This document shows positions 14,449 through 28,156 of a stretch of DNA of 64,000 nucleotides, piece by piece; the first letter of the stretch is position 1, and each line of letters begins with the position of its first letter. Source of the DNA: Semisulcospira habei (lineage: Eukaryota; Mollusca; Gastropoda; Semisulcospiridae); NCBI GenBank assembly GCA_036245525.1, contig BTPG01000007.1, positions 119,669,444 to 119,733,443 on the forward strand, written 5' to 3'. The position numbers and the translations under genes are program-made. The notes under the pieces are model-generated. The model was given only the letters and a program-made list of their open reading frames with translations, searched no databases and was not told the origin of the DNA.

Positions 14449-14512
<64 letters not shown>
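14449..14512. repeat. (GT)n microsatellite
   Basis: GT tract directly after a GCGCGACGATG segment that is shared between repeat arms. Confidence 0.95.
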
Positions 14513-14522
<10 letters not shown>

Positions 14523-14566
14523 TGTGCGTGCGTGTTAAAGCGTGCATGCGCGCGCGCTCCAAACAT

Positions 14567-14627
14567 CTCCAAGAGACATTGATCCTCATGCGCTCTCTGG
14601 GCGTATGAGAATCTATGCCTCTTGGGG
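14567..14627. repeat. CTCATGAGGATC-family hairpin
   Basis: Second copy in the right arm; it reads CCAAGAGACATTGATCCTCA into its complement. Confidence 0.7.
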
Positions 14628-14639
14628 AGGCGCGCATGT

Positions 14640-14778
<139 letters not shown>

Positions 14779-15408
14779 TATACATTTAGAGTATTAAGTC
14801 AATGTCTGCGTGGTGACCTCACCGCCACTGTCTGACTTTCTGTAGAAGTCAAGATTTTTTGTTGTTGTTGTTTTAATTGTTTTGTGAAAAGAATTAATTT
14901 TTACTAAAGAAGTTGAAAGGATACAAAGCTGGCTAACGAACTCATCCAATGTCTTTATCCAAACTAAATATATCCAAAATTTCAAGTGTAGTAAATATGA
15001 CAAAAATTACGGACTCTAATCTGGTCAACCGACTTCCTATAAACGGTTGTTTATGTCTTAAATGAGACATTCAATTACAATATGCTCGGAGGCTCTCTTA
15101 GCCACCCCTTTAAGAAAGTATTTCGCCAAATTTCAAGCTTGTGTGTACAGAAATTTCGGAGATCCTCTTGTTTACATACATACGCACACACACACACATA
15201 CATACATACGCACACACGGCACTTCGCGCCAAATGTACGTTCAGCAGCGAGGTTAGCGTAACTAGACATGACGTAATTATCTTGTTACTTCAGTTGTGAG
15301 AGGTTTAGGCCTGCCCGCCTTTGACATCATAGACAAGCTATTACTGAAATTCCCCCCACCTCCGCGACCCGTCCCGGTCCATTCTATAAATAGACGGGAC
15401 TTAAAAAT

Positions 15409-16405
<997 letters not shown>

Positions 16406-17003
16406 CAGGGGCGGATCAAGAGGGTGTCTCGACCCCCCCCCCCCTCCCCCGTTTTCTAAACTGACTGTGTCATACAAAAGAAATCCAGACCAAAACAGTG
16501 ACTATCAGGCGAGCATAATTCATTATAAAGAAGGAGCGCGCTTAAAAAGAACAACTATAAATAAGTTGTGTTGAGATTGATCCTTCTTGGTGCTTTCCTT
16601 TCTGGGATTTTCTTTAAAATTATACTATAGTGTTGTACGCGTGGTTTGTTTGTTTGTTTGTTTTTGTTGTTGTTTGTTTTGTTTTCTAGACATACTTAGA
16701 GTTTTCAGAGATTACGATTTTTATTTGTTAAAACGCTTCTTCTTTCATATCGGGACACAGCACCGCTTTTGGTACTTTTTTAAAAGGAAGGGCTGATCAT
16801 ATTTACATGTTCCGCGAGATAATTAGATAATTGTGAAATTCACCGTACAAGAAAGGAAGAACCATCGAATAGTAAAACACAACTTTCACAAATAACCATC
16901 ACAAACAATTTTTTTTTTTTTTTTTTTTTTTTGGGGGGGTCAACCGGGCTGACGGCGGGAGGGGGGGCGGGCCCCCTACCCCCCCCCCCGGATCCGCCAC
17001 AGT
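16406..17003. mobile_element. TIR element with CAGGGGCGGATC ends
   Basis: The left end reads CAGGGGCGGATC. The right end, read inward on the minus strand, is CTGTGGCGGATCCGG. Poly-C (about 16431-16450) and poly-G/C runs sit just inside each end. The sequence between is AT-rich and non-coding. The ends look like those of hAT-type non-autonomous elements; I could not identify a target duplication. Confidence 0.5.
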
Positions 17004-17244
17004 TAACTAACTTTAAATTCTAGAATTCTAAAATTCTAGCAACTGAGGTTTAGTGGAGGATTGTGTTTTAGTAGCGCACAGTTTTGAACGGCAGTGGTTT
17101 CCCCGTCGGGCCGGCCGATTAGTACTTGCGTCGGAAACTCATTGCCAACTGTTGAAATAACTGACATATCATGTGGTGGTCTGTGATTTGGACCTTCAAG
17201 CTTATAGCCGTACGGCCCACAGTCACAAGCCAGCACTGAATGAC

Positions 17245-17436
<192 letters not shown>

Positions 17437-17729
17437 TGCAGTCAAGTTGAGTAAGGTGAACTAGTCTTTACAGAAAGGCACACTTAATGTTGTAAACATA
17501 TGTAAAAGTTACTTTTTTACGGCATAATACCAATCACAAAAAAGTTATCGTCAAGCGCATCATGTTATCCGACATCATGCCGTACTGTAGCAGGCAGACA
17601 CAGGAATCAATTAACTGACGTTGGAAACAAAAAGTATTTCAAACATGTGTTGGTCTGTGATTTTGGACCTTGGGTTTCAGCCGAAAGGTTCAAGCTCTGT
17701 AACAGAGCAGTACACAATCATGAGCTTAC

Positions 17730-17955
17730 CTCAGAAAGTGGCCACATTCACAATGAGTGCCACTTTTCCTTCCAACTGGTCACCCACACCATCAACAGTT
17801 TCCAGTTCTGCATCGTCTCTCAAATGTGGAACCTGATAGTTGTGCACACTTTGACTATCACTTGAACAGATGGAGAAAAAAGTACCCGCCATTAGTCTGC
17901 CGACAGAATACAGCAGCAGCAACACTAGCAGCCGTGTCCCTGCGTGTCGCGCCAT
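17730..17955 (-). CDS. GPX: Glutathione peroxidase, first coding exon with selenocysteine TGA
   Basis: The minus strand encodes 74 residues from an ATG in a good Kozak context (AACATGG, 17953-17955). The N-terminus MARHAGTRLLVLLLLYSVG is a signal peptide, so the product should be secreted or enter the secretory pathway. The exon then reads GKVALIVNVATF, followed by TGA (17731-17733), one G, and a strong splice donor GTAAGC. In glutathione peroxidases this block precedes the catalytic residue, which is selenocysteine in many family members. The TGA is therefore read as Sec rather than stop. These enzymes reduce hydroperoxides with glutathione or thioredoxin. Later exons (the Gln and Trp of the catalytic site, and a SECIS in the 3' UTR) should lie at lower coordinates; I did not find them, so the gene is incomplete here. 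Which GPX subgroup it is cannot be told. Confidence 0.75.
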
Positions 17956-18021
17956 GTTGGCGCCGCTAGTCACAATATGTCGTCTGCTGCTAGTAATGAT
18001 CTCAGATCAGAACGATCGACT

Positions 18022-18377
18022 CTACGTTGTTTCTAATTCGGGCCTGGCGCATTTCGGCTGCGGGGGGAGATAGGTTTGTTCCGCCGCTGCGTTTTTGGCC
18101 GTCCCACCATTTTCCATTTGTTCCGTCATTTGTTTACTGGCTTGCTTGTTCATTTCAATGTTTGTTTTAACAATGTAAGTTATAGATCTATCTACTATGG
18201 TCGTATGTTTGCAATGCTCCTGAAACATGCCGGTATCTCCGCAACTTCACTGTGATAATTTCTTTCGGGTGGAAGCTTTGATGCACATCTTTGAGAGAAA
18301 GTGTTCACTTACACTGACTTACATACTGACCTAACTAAATTGACGAAAATGACTGTTGTGTACCAAGTCACAAAAAA
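18022..18377. other. Upstream flank of the GPX exon; no gene seen
   Basis: Sequence 5' of the glutathione peroxidase exon. A minus-strand open frame here has no recognisable domain. No clear TATA box. Confidence 0.5.
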
Positions 18378-20034
<1,657 letters not shown>

Positions 20035-20250
20035 GCACGTGAGCCAAAAAACGGTTCACTGACGCGCGGCATCGCTCTCACGCACCAGGCTATGACGAAC
20101 GACATTATCAGTTTCCGGCCGCACGGGGCGCAAATTGCACATACTCTGATTAGTGTTAAAACTCAATCGTTCATGATATAAACATAATCTTGAATCTCTT
20201 ACGAAATACGTCGTAAAAGAATTAGACTTTGTTTACAGATATCAGAGTCT

Positions 20251-23054
20251 TTCAGACGGATTTACAGCGCAGGCTCAAAGACACAGCTAACCCAGCAGAC
20301 TCCTCCCCTGAAACACTCTGGGAACAACTGAAAACTGCTATTGCAAAATCCGCTGCGGAAGTCTTAAGTTTCGCTAGAAAGAGGAACAAAGACTAGTTTG
20401 ACGAAAACGACGTAGAGAACCAGGAACTCCTAGTAAAAAGAAAGAGCCGCCCATCAGGCCCACCTAGCCCAGCCTTCCTGCCCTGTGAAGAAGTCTGCCT
20501 TCCGCCTCGATTGCAGCACAGCCTTCCTGCCCTGTGAAGAAGTCTGCCTTCCGCCTCGTCTGCAGCAGACTCCAGCGCAAGCTTAGAGAACTCCAGAACG
20601 AGTGGTGGACCAGACTCGCACAGAGGACCCAGCTTTGCGCTGACAACGGTGTCTACAGGGGCTTCTACGAAGCACTGAAAGCAGCGTATGGCCCCAGGCA
20701 CCTGGTACAAAGTCCCCTGCGAAGCGCTGATGACAGGCACTCCTCACAGATAATACCTCCAACTTGAACCCCTGGTCGGAATACTTTCAGAACCTCTTCA
20801 GCGCTGAGCGCACTGTTCAAGAAGCAGTCATCCTCCAAATCCCACACCTCCCAGTAAAGGTGGAATTGGACGAGCCGCCCACCACTGAAGAGTCCCTCAC
20901 AGCCATTCACCAGCTCAAGAGTGGCAAAGCAGGCAGACATTGACGGAATCCCGCCAGAGATCTGGAAACATGGAGGCCCAGCACTGCACAACAAGCTCCA
21001 CGACCTCTTTCTCTGCTGCTGTGAGAAAGGAACACTACCAAAAGATCTTCGTGATGCAGTCATCATCACCCTGTACAAGAACAAAGGAGAGAAGTCTGCC
21101 TGCTCCAACTATCGTGGAATTACCCTGCTGTCCATTGTCGGGAAAATTCTCGCAAGTCTGCTCCTGAATCGGCTGGTACCTGCCATCGCTGAAGACCACC
21201 TCCCAGAGGGCCAACAGGAGCACCACCGACATGGTCTATGTACTGAGACAGCTTCAGGAGAAGTGCCGCGAGCAGAACAGTTGACCTAACAAAAGCGTTC
21301 GACACTGTGAGCAGGCAAGGCATGTGGCAGATCCTGGAGCAACTTGGCTGTTCCCCAAAGTTCCTCAGCACGATCGTCCAGCTACACGAGGACCAGCAAT
21401 GACCTCTCAAAACCATTCCCCATTCTCAACGGTGTGAAGCAGGGCTGCGTGCTGGCACCGATCCTCTTTACCATCTTTTTTAGCATGACGTTGAAGCAGG
21501 CCACAGTGGACCTCGACGATGACGACGCAGTGTACATCAGGTATCATCCTCGATGGCAGCCTGTTCAACCTCAGACGACTGCAGGCCCACACCAAAACCC
21601 TAGACCGACTGATTCGTGAGCTGCTCTTTGCTGATGACGCTGCCCTCGTTGCACACACACAGAGAGCCCTGCAGCGCATCACGTCCTGCTTTGCAGACGC
21701 TGCCCGGCTCTTTGGACTCGAGGTCAGTCTGAAAAAGACAGAGGTCCTCCATCAGCCGGCACCCAAGGAAGAGCATCGCCCTCCCCGCATAACCATCGGC
21801 GAGTCTGAACTGTTCAGTGCACCAGTTTACCTACCTTGGCTGCATCATCACGTCAGACACCAAGCTGCACAAGGACAGCAGGTTGGCAAATGCGAACAGC
21901 GCTTTCGAGCGACTACTGATTCAAGCGGGTGTGGCACAATCAACAGCTGAAAACAGGCACCAAGATCAGCGTGTACAGAGCTGTCGTCCTCACCACGCTG
22001 TTGTATGGTCACGGTTCCGAGTCCTGGGCCCTCTACCACAGGCAACTACGACTCCTCGAACGCTTCCACCAGCGCTGCCTGCGTACCATCCTCGGCATTC
22101 ACTGTAGTGACTATGTCACCAACGTCGAGGTCCTTGAACAGGCAGAAACTGTGAGCATCGAGGCTTTGCTGCTGCGGACACAGCTCCGCTGGGCGGGGCA
22201 CGTCTCCATGATAGAGGATCATCGCCTACCCAAGATCACCCTGTTCGGCGAGCTCAGTCGCCACTGGACACCGAGACAGAGGGGCACCAAAGAAGAGATA
22301 CAAAGACTGTCTCACAAGAAGTCACTTAGTGCCTGCCAAATCCGACCACCGCCAGTGGTCTTCGCGGCTTGCTGCGGACCGCGACACTTGGCCGGCGCTC
22401 CTCCCGATTTACAAGAGAGCCGTCTCCTTTGAGGTCTCTCGCAGAGCTAGCCTTTAAGGTCAAGCGGCTTAGGATAAAAAACAGAGATGCCGCGACTCAC
22501 AACCCTGGCCAGACCTCCCCCTGCAGCCACTGCGGTCGAACCTGCCTGTCCCGGATTGGCCCCCACCCGGGTCTACCCTGGGGGACTTGGGTGGGGTTAG
22601 GTACTTTTTAGTTCCCAGGGTCACCCTGGTCAGCCCCACAGGGTGAGTTTTTCTCTCTATTCTGGGGCATGTGTTTCTGTCTACCCTTTGTCCATTCACC
22701 TGTATTTGCCTTTTTAAAACTCTCCCTACTGTCTGCACTGCCTGTAGCTCTTGATATTGGATGTGTGTTGCCAAATGGTTTTTTAGGCCCCATGTTGTAG
22801 GTTTATTTAACGTAGTGGACCGGCTGGCGACATACATTCAATATTCTGTTTTTTTGTTTTTGTTTTTTCACAAGCAGTGCAGGCACGTCCTGAGAAAGCC
22901 TTGTGTTGCTGTCGGGACGTTAAGCAATGTACAATCAATCACAAATCAATGTCCCGGATTGGCCTCCGCAGCGGTCACGAGCATCAGTTCCTGCAGACGT
23001 CGTGGGCAACCCGGCCTATGAGAATCTTCGTTCGCGAAGTCAAGCCAAAAGAGA
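20251..23054 (+). pseudogene. LINE with RT and C-terminal zinc finger, frameshifted
   Basis: A relative of the fragment at 942-2171. It is split among frames. The first part (WWTRLAQRTQLCADNGVYRG, DKLKSGKAG-like linker) is followed by RT fingers (DGIPPEIWKHGGPALHNKLH, SACSNYRGITLLSIVGKI), motif A (LTKAFDTVSRQGMWQ), NGVKQGCVLAPILFTIFF, the FADDAALVAH box, the thumb (YRAVVLTTLLYGHGSESW) and the terminal finger [18 protein letters not shown] (22562-22949) cuts the finger. The 3' end (GCGAAGTCAAGCCAAAAGAG) lies beyond the SINE. Near-identical 13-mers (GATATCAGAGTCT at 20238-20250 and GATATCAGCGTCT at 23055-23067) are the probable target duplication. Many indels: dead. Confidence 0.8.
22562..22949 (+). 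mobile_element. SINE-like repeat, copy 3, nested in a LINE
   Basis: The only copy on the plus strand. A perfect 15-bp duplication (TGTCCCGGATTGGCC) at 22547-22561 and 22950-22964 lies within the zinc-finger coding sequence of the host LINE, so the SINE came later. It ends in CAATCAATCACAAATCAA. Confidence 0.88.
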
Positions 23055-23067
23055 GATATCAGCGTCT

Positions 23068-23443
23068 CTTACGAAATATGTCATAAAAGAAGAAGCGTCT
23101 GAAGGCCAGTATCTGATACTGTATCCGGCACCGACACTATGACTCCGACAGGCGTTGCCGGCGGTGTGGCATATGCCCGGCGCAGAGGTGAAGAGCTTAG
23201 ATCCAAGTTATTGACTGACACTACTGCACATATTCAGTAAGTCAATTTGTGACAATGCTTTCGCTTCGTTCGAATTTAACTGATCACGTTTACCATCCGC
23301 AATTTATCTGACACACTCAGCGCGCGAGATGTCATCATTTTTCGGCGGAGTGTGTAGGTGCAAGCATCCAACGAGCTATTGAGTCCTCTTATTTCCGGGA
23401 AGGTAAGCTACTCTGCTTCACTGACATACTGATCTGATCTAAG
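23068..23443 (+). promoter_or_regulatory. Likely COX6A promoter and 5' leader
   Basis: The stretch just upstream of the COX6A start codon. TTATTTCCGGGAAGG at about 23389-23403 contains ETS/GABP-type TTCC(GG) cores, a common feature of animal cytochrome oxidase promoters. No TATA box near the expected start. The function is inferred; the motif is seen. Confidence 0.4.
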
Positions 23444-23525
23444 ATGGCGTCCAGACTATCCACCGGGCTGCTTCGGCGATTTTATTCAGTCCAGGGACCT
23501 TCGGCCGTGGGTGGAGAGCACCACG
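23444..23525 (+). CDS. COX6A: COX6A exon 1 coding part
   Basis: Encodes the targeting presequence. The donor is GTATGG. The exon ends one base into a Gly codon. Confidence 0.92.
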
Positions 23526-26500
23526 GTATGGCTTATAATGGTCCTATCGCATTTGGTTTATTGAAATGTAAAGCTTGCTGAGCAATGGATGGTTTTATGT
23601 TTATTTGACATTGTGCGCGTACGTGACTGATTTGTCCTTGGCGGCCGATAACAACTTTGACCATGGTACTTCCATTGATATCGCTGTTTATTTGAAACAT
23701 TGTTGTACACGCAGATGCCATTGAATTTTGGGAGAGCTTAATCTGTAGTCTGAAATTACGTACTGGTGTTTTATGTCTGTTCACACTGGATGTGTGTTAC
23801 TGTTATTCACATTCTGCTCAGTCGTATATATATAATGTAACGGCTTTCTTTAGTTTAACGTGCGCTCAGCTGCGTTTTGTTCACTATTCAAATTTTAAAC
23901 ATTCGTTGTAGTTCTTTATAGGCTACGAGCCAATGTTTTTCAACTGTAGAACTCGGAAGTGAAAACTGGCTGTTCAGTCTGGGATCAATGTTTTGCGTTT
24001 GCCTCCAAACAAACTGTTGCCGATATAGCTTACTAGTTTGACATACCTGTACAAAATTGTGCCAACTTTCACCGTTTACAAGAAACCTAAAAAGCGTTAG
24101 ATTGCCAGGACTCATGCACATTTTCCTTTGTTGTTGTCAGGTGGTGCCAAGCGCTGGAAGTGGCTGTCTCTGCTGATTGCCTTTCCAGGCGTTGCAGTCT
24201 GCTGGATCAACGCTTTCGTTCTTCATGATGGTGGAGCGATTGAACGACCTGAGTTCATTGCCTACCCGCACCTTCGTCTCCGCACTAAAGTATGCAAGTC
24301 AGAATGCACAGAGTACATAAGGAATGTCAGCTGTTGAAAACCGTAACCCTTTGCTCAATAATAGCACTTATTATGGAGGTGATTTTTATAGGAATCACCA
24401 TGACAAAAAGTACTACCAACAGCCAGAGGGTTAAGATAGGGCCATCTATGCTTCTTGCAAATTAAGTAAAAAGCTGGTCATTTTGTTTAGTGTATTTCAC
24501 TCATTCAGCCCTGACACTACAAGATATGGATCAACCAAGACATAATGCCAGCTTGGCGCCTCAAAGAGCACCATGAGACTCTGTCGCCTTCCTTGTTGAA
24601 CTTTCAAGGTCAGCTCGTCACTTGAAAACAGTTTTCAGGGGATGATTCTTACAGTGTGTTTAACCCTACGGCTACATTTTCCAAATTTTTGGAGGTGTCG
24701 GCTAATGATTACGAACCACTTTAATGAGTTGGATTGACCATGATAATTCAAGGTTAGTGCCTATCAGCTGATCAGATTGATTGATTGATTGTACATTGCT
24801 TAACGTCCCGACAGCAACAAGGCTTTCTCAGGACGTGCCTGCACTGCTTGTGAAAAAAAACCCAACTAAACAGAACATTGAATGTATGTCGCCAGCCGGT
24901 CAAATACGTTAAATAAACCTAACACATGGGGCCTAAATAAAGCTAAGACCATTTAGCAACACACATCCAATATCAAGAGCTACAGGCAGTGCAGACAGAA
25001 GGGAGAGTTTTAAAAAGGCAAATACAGGTGAATGGACCTCGGGTAGACAGAAACACATGCCCCAGAATAGAGAGAAAAACTCACCCTGTGGGGCTGACCA
25101 GGGTGACCCTGGGAACTAAAAAGTACCTAACCCCACCCAAGTCCCCCAGGGCAGACACGGGTGGGGTATCAGCTGATCAGGCACTACCCTTGAATTATCA
25201 TGGTCGATCCATCTACTAAATCCAGACCAAAAAGGTGACAGCCAAGCGTGTAAAATGCAGAGAATAATCCAATGAAAAAAGAAGCACGCTAAGAAAAGAA
25301 AGTTACAATGCAATTTATCATGGACTTGACCGTCCACAAGAAGGACTCTACCCCACCAGCCATATGCCAACAGAGCCTCAATGAACTCCTTTCAAGTTTT
25401 CCTGGCTATTGCCGTATCTATACAGATGGGTCAAATTCTGAGGATGGGAGAGTTGCTGCGGCCGCAGTGCCCTCTCGCCATCCTAGACACTTATTTAAGC
25501 ACCGCCTCCCAGACCATTCATCTGTATTTAGTGCAGAACTGCATGCGGTTCTGCTGGCACTCTGGCATGCTCATCGGTCTAGAGAAAAGAACTTCCTGAT
25601 CCTGTCCGACTCTCTCTCTGCCCTGCAGGCCCTTCAGGGCACAGGAACAGACCACTCACTGCTGGTGCAGATTAGAGAGCTCTACGCAGACTTGATGAAG
25701 GAATATTATGACATCGTTTTTATTTGGGTCCCAGGGCATGTGGGCATGGAAGGCAACAGGATCGCAGATTCTGCTGCCAACGATGCCCACAACGACCCTG
25801 TCCCTGACGCACAGACTGTTTATAGTGATTTGAAACCCGTGATTAGTGCGTACATAGCCCGTGAGTGGCAGTCCGAGTGGGACAAAAGCTAATAAGCTGC
25901 ATGAAGTTCTTCCTAAGGTGTCCGACAGTCTACCTTACCGCTGTGAGGAGACTGTCTTTGCTCGGCTCCACATCGGGCACATGTATGTTACGCACTCCTA
26001 TTTACTAAAACAGGAGGAGCGTCCAAGGTGTTATGCCTGCGATGAGCAGTATTCAGTTAAATACATTTTGCTGTCTTGTGCTGATTTAATTGACACAAGA
26101 TATAAACACTTCACGACAGACTCCTTGAAGGTTTTGTTCCGGGATGTTCAGTTTTCTGAGAGAGTGCAATATTTTTCATAAGATTTGAGCATTCATAAGA
26201 CTATGATAATTCCATTATTTTGACATTTTTGAGTCTGTAGACGTTTCCTTTAACCCATATCATACTGAGGCTAAAAGCTTCACATTTGTACACTGCCATA
26301 TGCAAGCTACATTATAGTACTTGCAGATAAGGATAGAGACCATTGGCTTTAGTTCAAGGGTGGTGCCAGAATAGCTTCGCGCCAACAGGCGCCAAGCTAT
26401 TCTGGCACTTCCCTTGAACTGTTTTAGTCAAATTTATTTCACACACTGGTGTATTCCGAAGGATAAGGGTTAAAGACCTGTGCAACATTTTATCATGAAA

Positions 26501-27999
26501 TTTTTTTAAAGATATAATTACATCTAAGACCTTTCTTTTAGTCTGGCTGGGGAGATTTTTACCCATCCCGCCGTAAGATGGCCTTGGTTGCCTGCTTGGT
26601 GTTAAACTAGCAATTTATCAAGTCTGCACGCACTGATAAGTAGCTAAGTGTATTTTTGTTTGTCTATTTAGGAAAACCCCAAAATGTTAATAAATTGTGT
26701 TGTATATGGTCTTTTCTAAGCAGGGCTAGAAATTAACTTTTTTCTTTGGGGGCCACCGGGCCCCTTGATTGAAAAATTTGAGGGCCCACACAAGCAACTT
26801 TCGGGGCCCAACTTTGAAAAATAATGCAAACAAAAAACAAAAGAATTATTGACAATATAATAAGTAGAAAGTACAATTTGTCTGATAATCTAAAATAAAA
26901 ACAATTGAATTTCCAATTTTGCTGAGTGATGTCATTTTTATTTGCCTTTTCTTTCACTTTCAAACATTACTAACAAAAAAGGGGAAAAAACACACACACA
27001 CACATTCAGTGACACACATATTTCAGTGACTAGTGAGCCTGAAATGGCCATTAAACAAAATAGAAAAAAATCAAGTGAGTCTCTTGTATAATACTTTTCA
27101 GTTTTGTGACTGAGTATTGCACAATACACATCATTAAATTTTTAATGAGTAATCTAACAAAAAATCTGACCTCAATGCACAAAAGTTCAAAACAAAACCA
27201 TGAAAGGGAACTAAACTTAACAGTACTCTTCCTGATAAACTAAAGTTAAACAAAATTAAAGGGTTTTCGCTTCTTTTCTCTGTTTTTTTTTTTTTTTTTT
27301 TCTGTCCAAATTTAGGGCACCGGTGTGGGTTGCTTCCCTTGGCCCAAATACGAAACTGCCGAGTAGAGCTAGCTGTAGCAGACGAATTATTTTGCGGGCC
27401 AAGCGGGCCCTTCGTTTTTCAACTTTCCGAGCCCGAAATCAACTTTGCGGGTTTTTGGCCCCGGGCCCCCGCTAATTTCGAGCCCTGCTAAGCATGCTAC
27501 TTTGTTTGGTTAACCCATATTATACTGAGGCTAAAAGCTTCAAATTTGTACACTGCCATATGCAAGATATACATTATAGAACCTACAGATAAGGATATAC
27601 ACCAATGGCTTTAGTTCAAGGGTGGTGCCAGAATAGCTTGGCGCCTATAGGCGCCAAGCTATTCTGGCACTACCCTTGAACTATTTTAGTCAAACTTATT
27701 AAAGTTATTTCACACACTGGTGTATTTTGAATGAGAAGGGTTAATCACGCTCCATTTACTGTTGTAGTGCATCTGGTTTAAATGTCATGTTTGCAAGTAG
27801 TAGCAAAGATACAAATTATCATTGTTGATCCTTATCATGTGTGAAGGACTGAATGGGTCAGGACATTGTGACTAAACCATGAGCATAATAATTTATCTTT
27901 GTTTTCTTCCAGAAATTCCCTTGGGGAGATGGCAACCACACTCTGTTCCACAATCCCCACATGAACGCCCTGCCAGAAGGCTATGAGGAGGATCCCTAA
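23444..27999 (+). CDS. COX6A: Cytochrome c oxidase subunit 6A, mitochondrial (three exons)
   Basis: Exons at 23444-23525, 24141-24289 and 27913-27999 join in phase to 105 codons plus TAA. Exon 1 ([19 protein letters not shown]) is a basic, Ser/Arg-rich mitochondrial targeting presequence. Exon 2 carries the single membrane helix ([19 protein letters not shown]) and the family signature [15 protein letters not shown]. Exon 3 has [15 protein letters not shown] and ends GYEEDP. All introns have GT..AG ends. The protein is a nuclear-encoded accessory subunit of respiratory complex IV in the inner mitochondrial membrane, where it affects dimer stability and regulation. The length fits the family. 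Lys replaces the usual Pro before FPWGDG. Intron 2 (3.6 kb) holds a SINE, a truncated LINE, a hAT-like element and two TTAA palindromes. Confidence 0.96.
24141..24289 (+). CDS. COX6A: COX6A exon 2
   Basis: The acceptor is TTGTTGTTGTCAG; the donor is GTATGC. Encodes the transmembrane helix and the [14 protein letters not shown] signature. Confidence 0.96.
24660..25203. mobile_element. TTAA/TGGCACTACC palindrome interrupted by a SINE
   Basis: The left arm begins TTAACCC (24660-24666) and includes CATGATAATTCAAGGTTAGT. The right arm (GCACTACCCTTGAATTATCA) lies beyond the SINE at 24776-25166. The SINE inserted into the loop of the palindrome. No GGGTTAA right end is visible. Confidence 0.65.
24776..25166 (-). 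mobile_element. SINE-like repeat, copy 4, nested in a palindrome
   Basis: Perfect 14-bp duplication TATCAGCTGATCAG at 24762-24775 and 25167-25180. It lies in intron 2 of COX6A. Confidence 0.88.
25321..26609 (+). pseudogene. 5'-truncated Nimb-like LINE, RNase H end
   Basis: Matches the last quarter of ORF2 and the 3' UTR of the complete LINE at 31148-37151. A perfect 11-bp duplication (GCAATTTATCA at 25310-25320 and 26610-26620) flanks it. The RNase H motifs [35 protein letters not shown] and [17 protein letters not shown] are present. A frameshift follows WDKS at about 25890. Its 3' UTR is split by a TTAA palindrome (26254-26469). It sits in COX6A intron 2, sense orientation. Confidence 0.9.
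26250..26473. mobile_element. TTAA-flanked hairpin element, 216 bp, with empty-site proof
   Basis: The element 26254-26469 begins CCCATATCATACTGAGG and ends GATAAGGG between TTAA at 26250-26253 and 26470-26473. The complete LINE at 31148-37151 has the same 3' UTR without it (CTTTTAAAGAC, a single TTAA), so TTAA was duplicated on insertion. The core is the TGGCACTACC hairpin (26349-26424). The ends fit a non-autonomous piggyBac-like element. Confidence 0.85.
26721..27487. mobile_element. hAT-like TIR element, 767 bp
   Basis: The left end is CAGGGCTAGAAATTAAC; the right end read inward is CAGGGCTCGAAATTAGCGG. CAGGGCTNGAAATTAG ends are widespread in hAT non-autonomous elements. Both flanks share CTAAG, but an 8-bp duplication is not clean. 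The interior is non-coding and AT-rich. It lies in COX6A intron 2. Confidence 0.65.
27510..27744. mobile_element. TTAA-flanked hairpin element, 227 bp
   Basis: The element 27514-27740 lies between TTAA 27510-27513 and 27741-27744. It is a close sister of the element at 26254-26469, with the same end (CCCATATTATACTGAGG) and a perfect core, GCTTGGCGCCTATAGGCGCC. Confidence 0.8.
27913..27999 (+). CDS. COX6A: COX6A exon 3
   Basis: The acceptor is TTTTCTTCCAG. Encodes [20 protein letters not shown] through the stop at 27997-27999. Confidence 0.96.
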   Translation, partial: KFPWGDGNHTLFHNPHMNALPEGYEEDP

Positions 28000-28150
28000 A
28001 GAGATGAACGCTAGATAGACAACTTAGAACATTGCTCTTTTTCTTTGCTCTTGACATTTTTTTCAGGTTACGAACTTATTGCCGTTCAAAAGCAACAAAA
28101 CCCCAGGTTTTCAGTTTCATTATGGCACATCTGGAGTGCGTTTGTACAGA

Positions 28151-28156
28151 AATAAA
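28151..28156 (+). terminator. COX6A polyadenylation signal
   Basis: AATAAA, 152 bases after the stop codon, followed by a GT-rich region (TGTGCGTTTG, TGTGTATGTGTG). Confidence 0.75.

Noticed and set aside
24349..24437. A further TTAA-type mini element (GTAACCC...GGGTTAA)
   Set aside because: The left TTAA is absent and internal symmetry is weak; not enough support.
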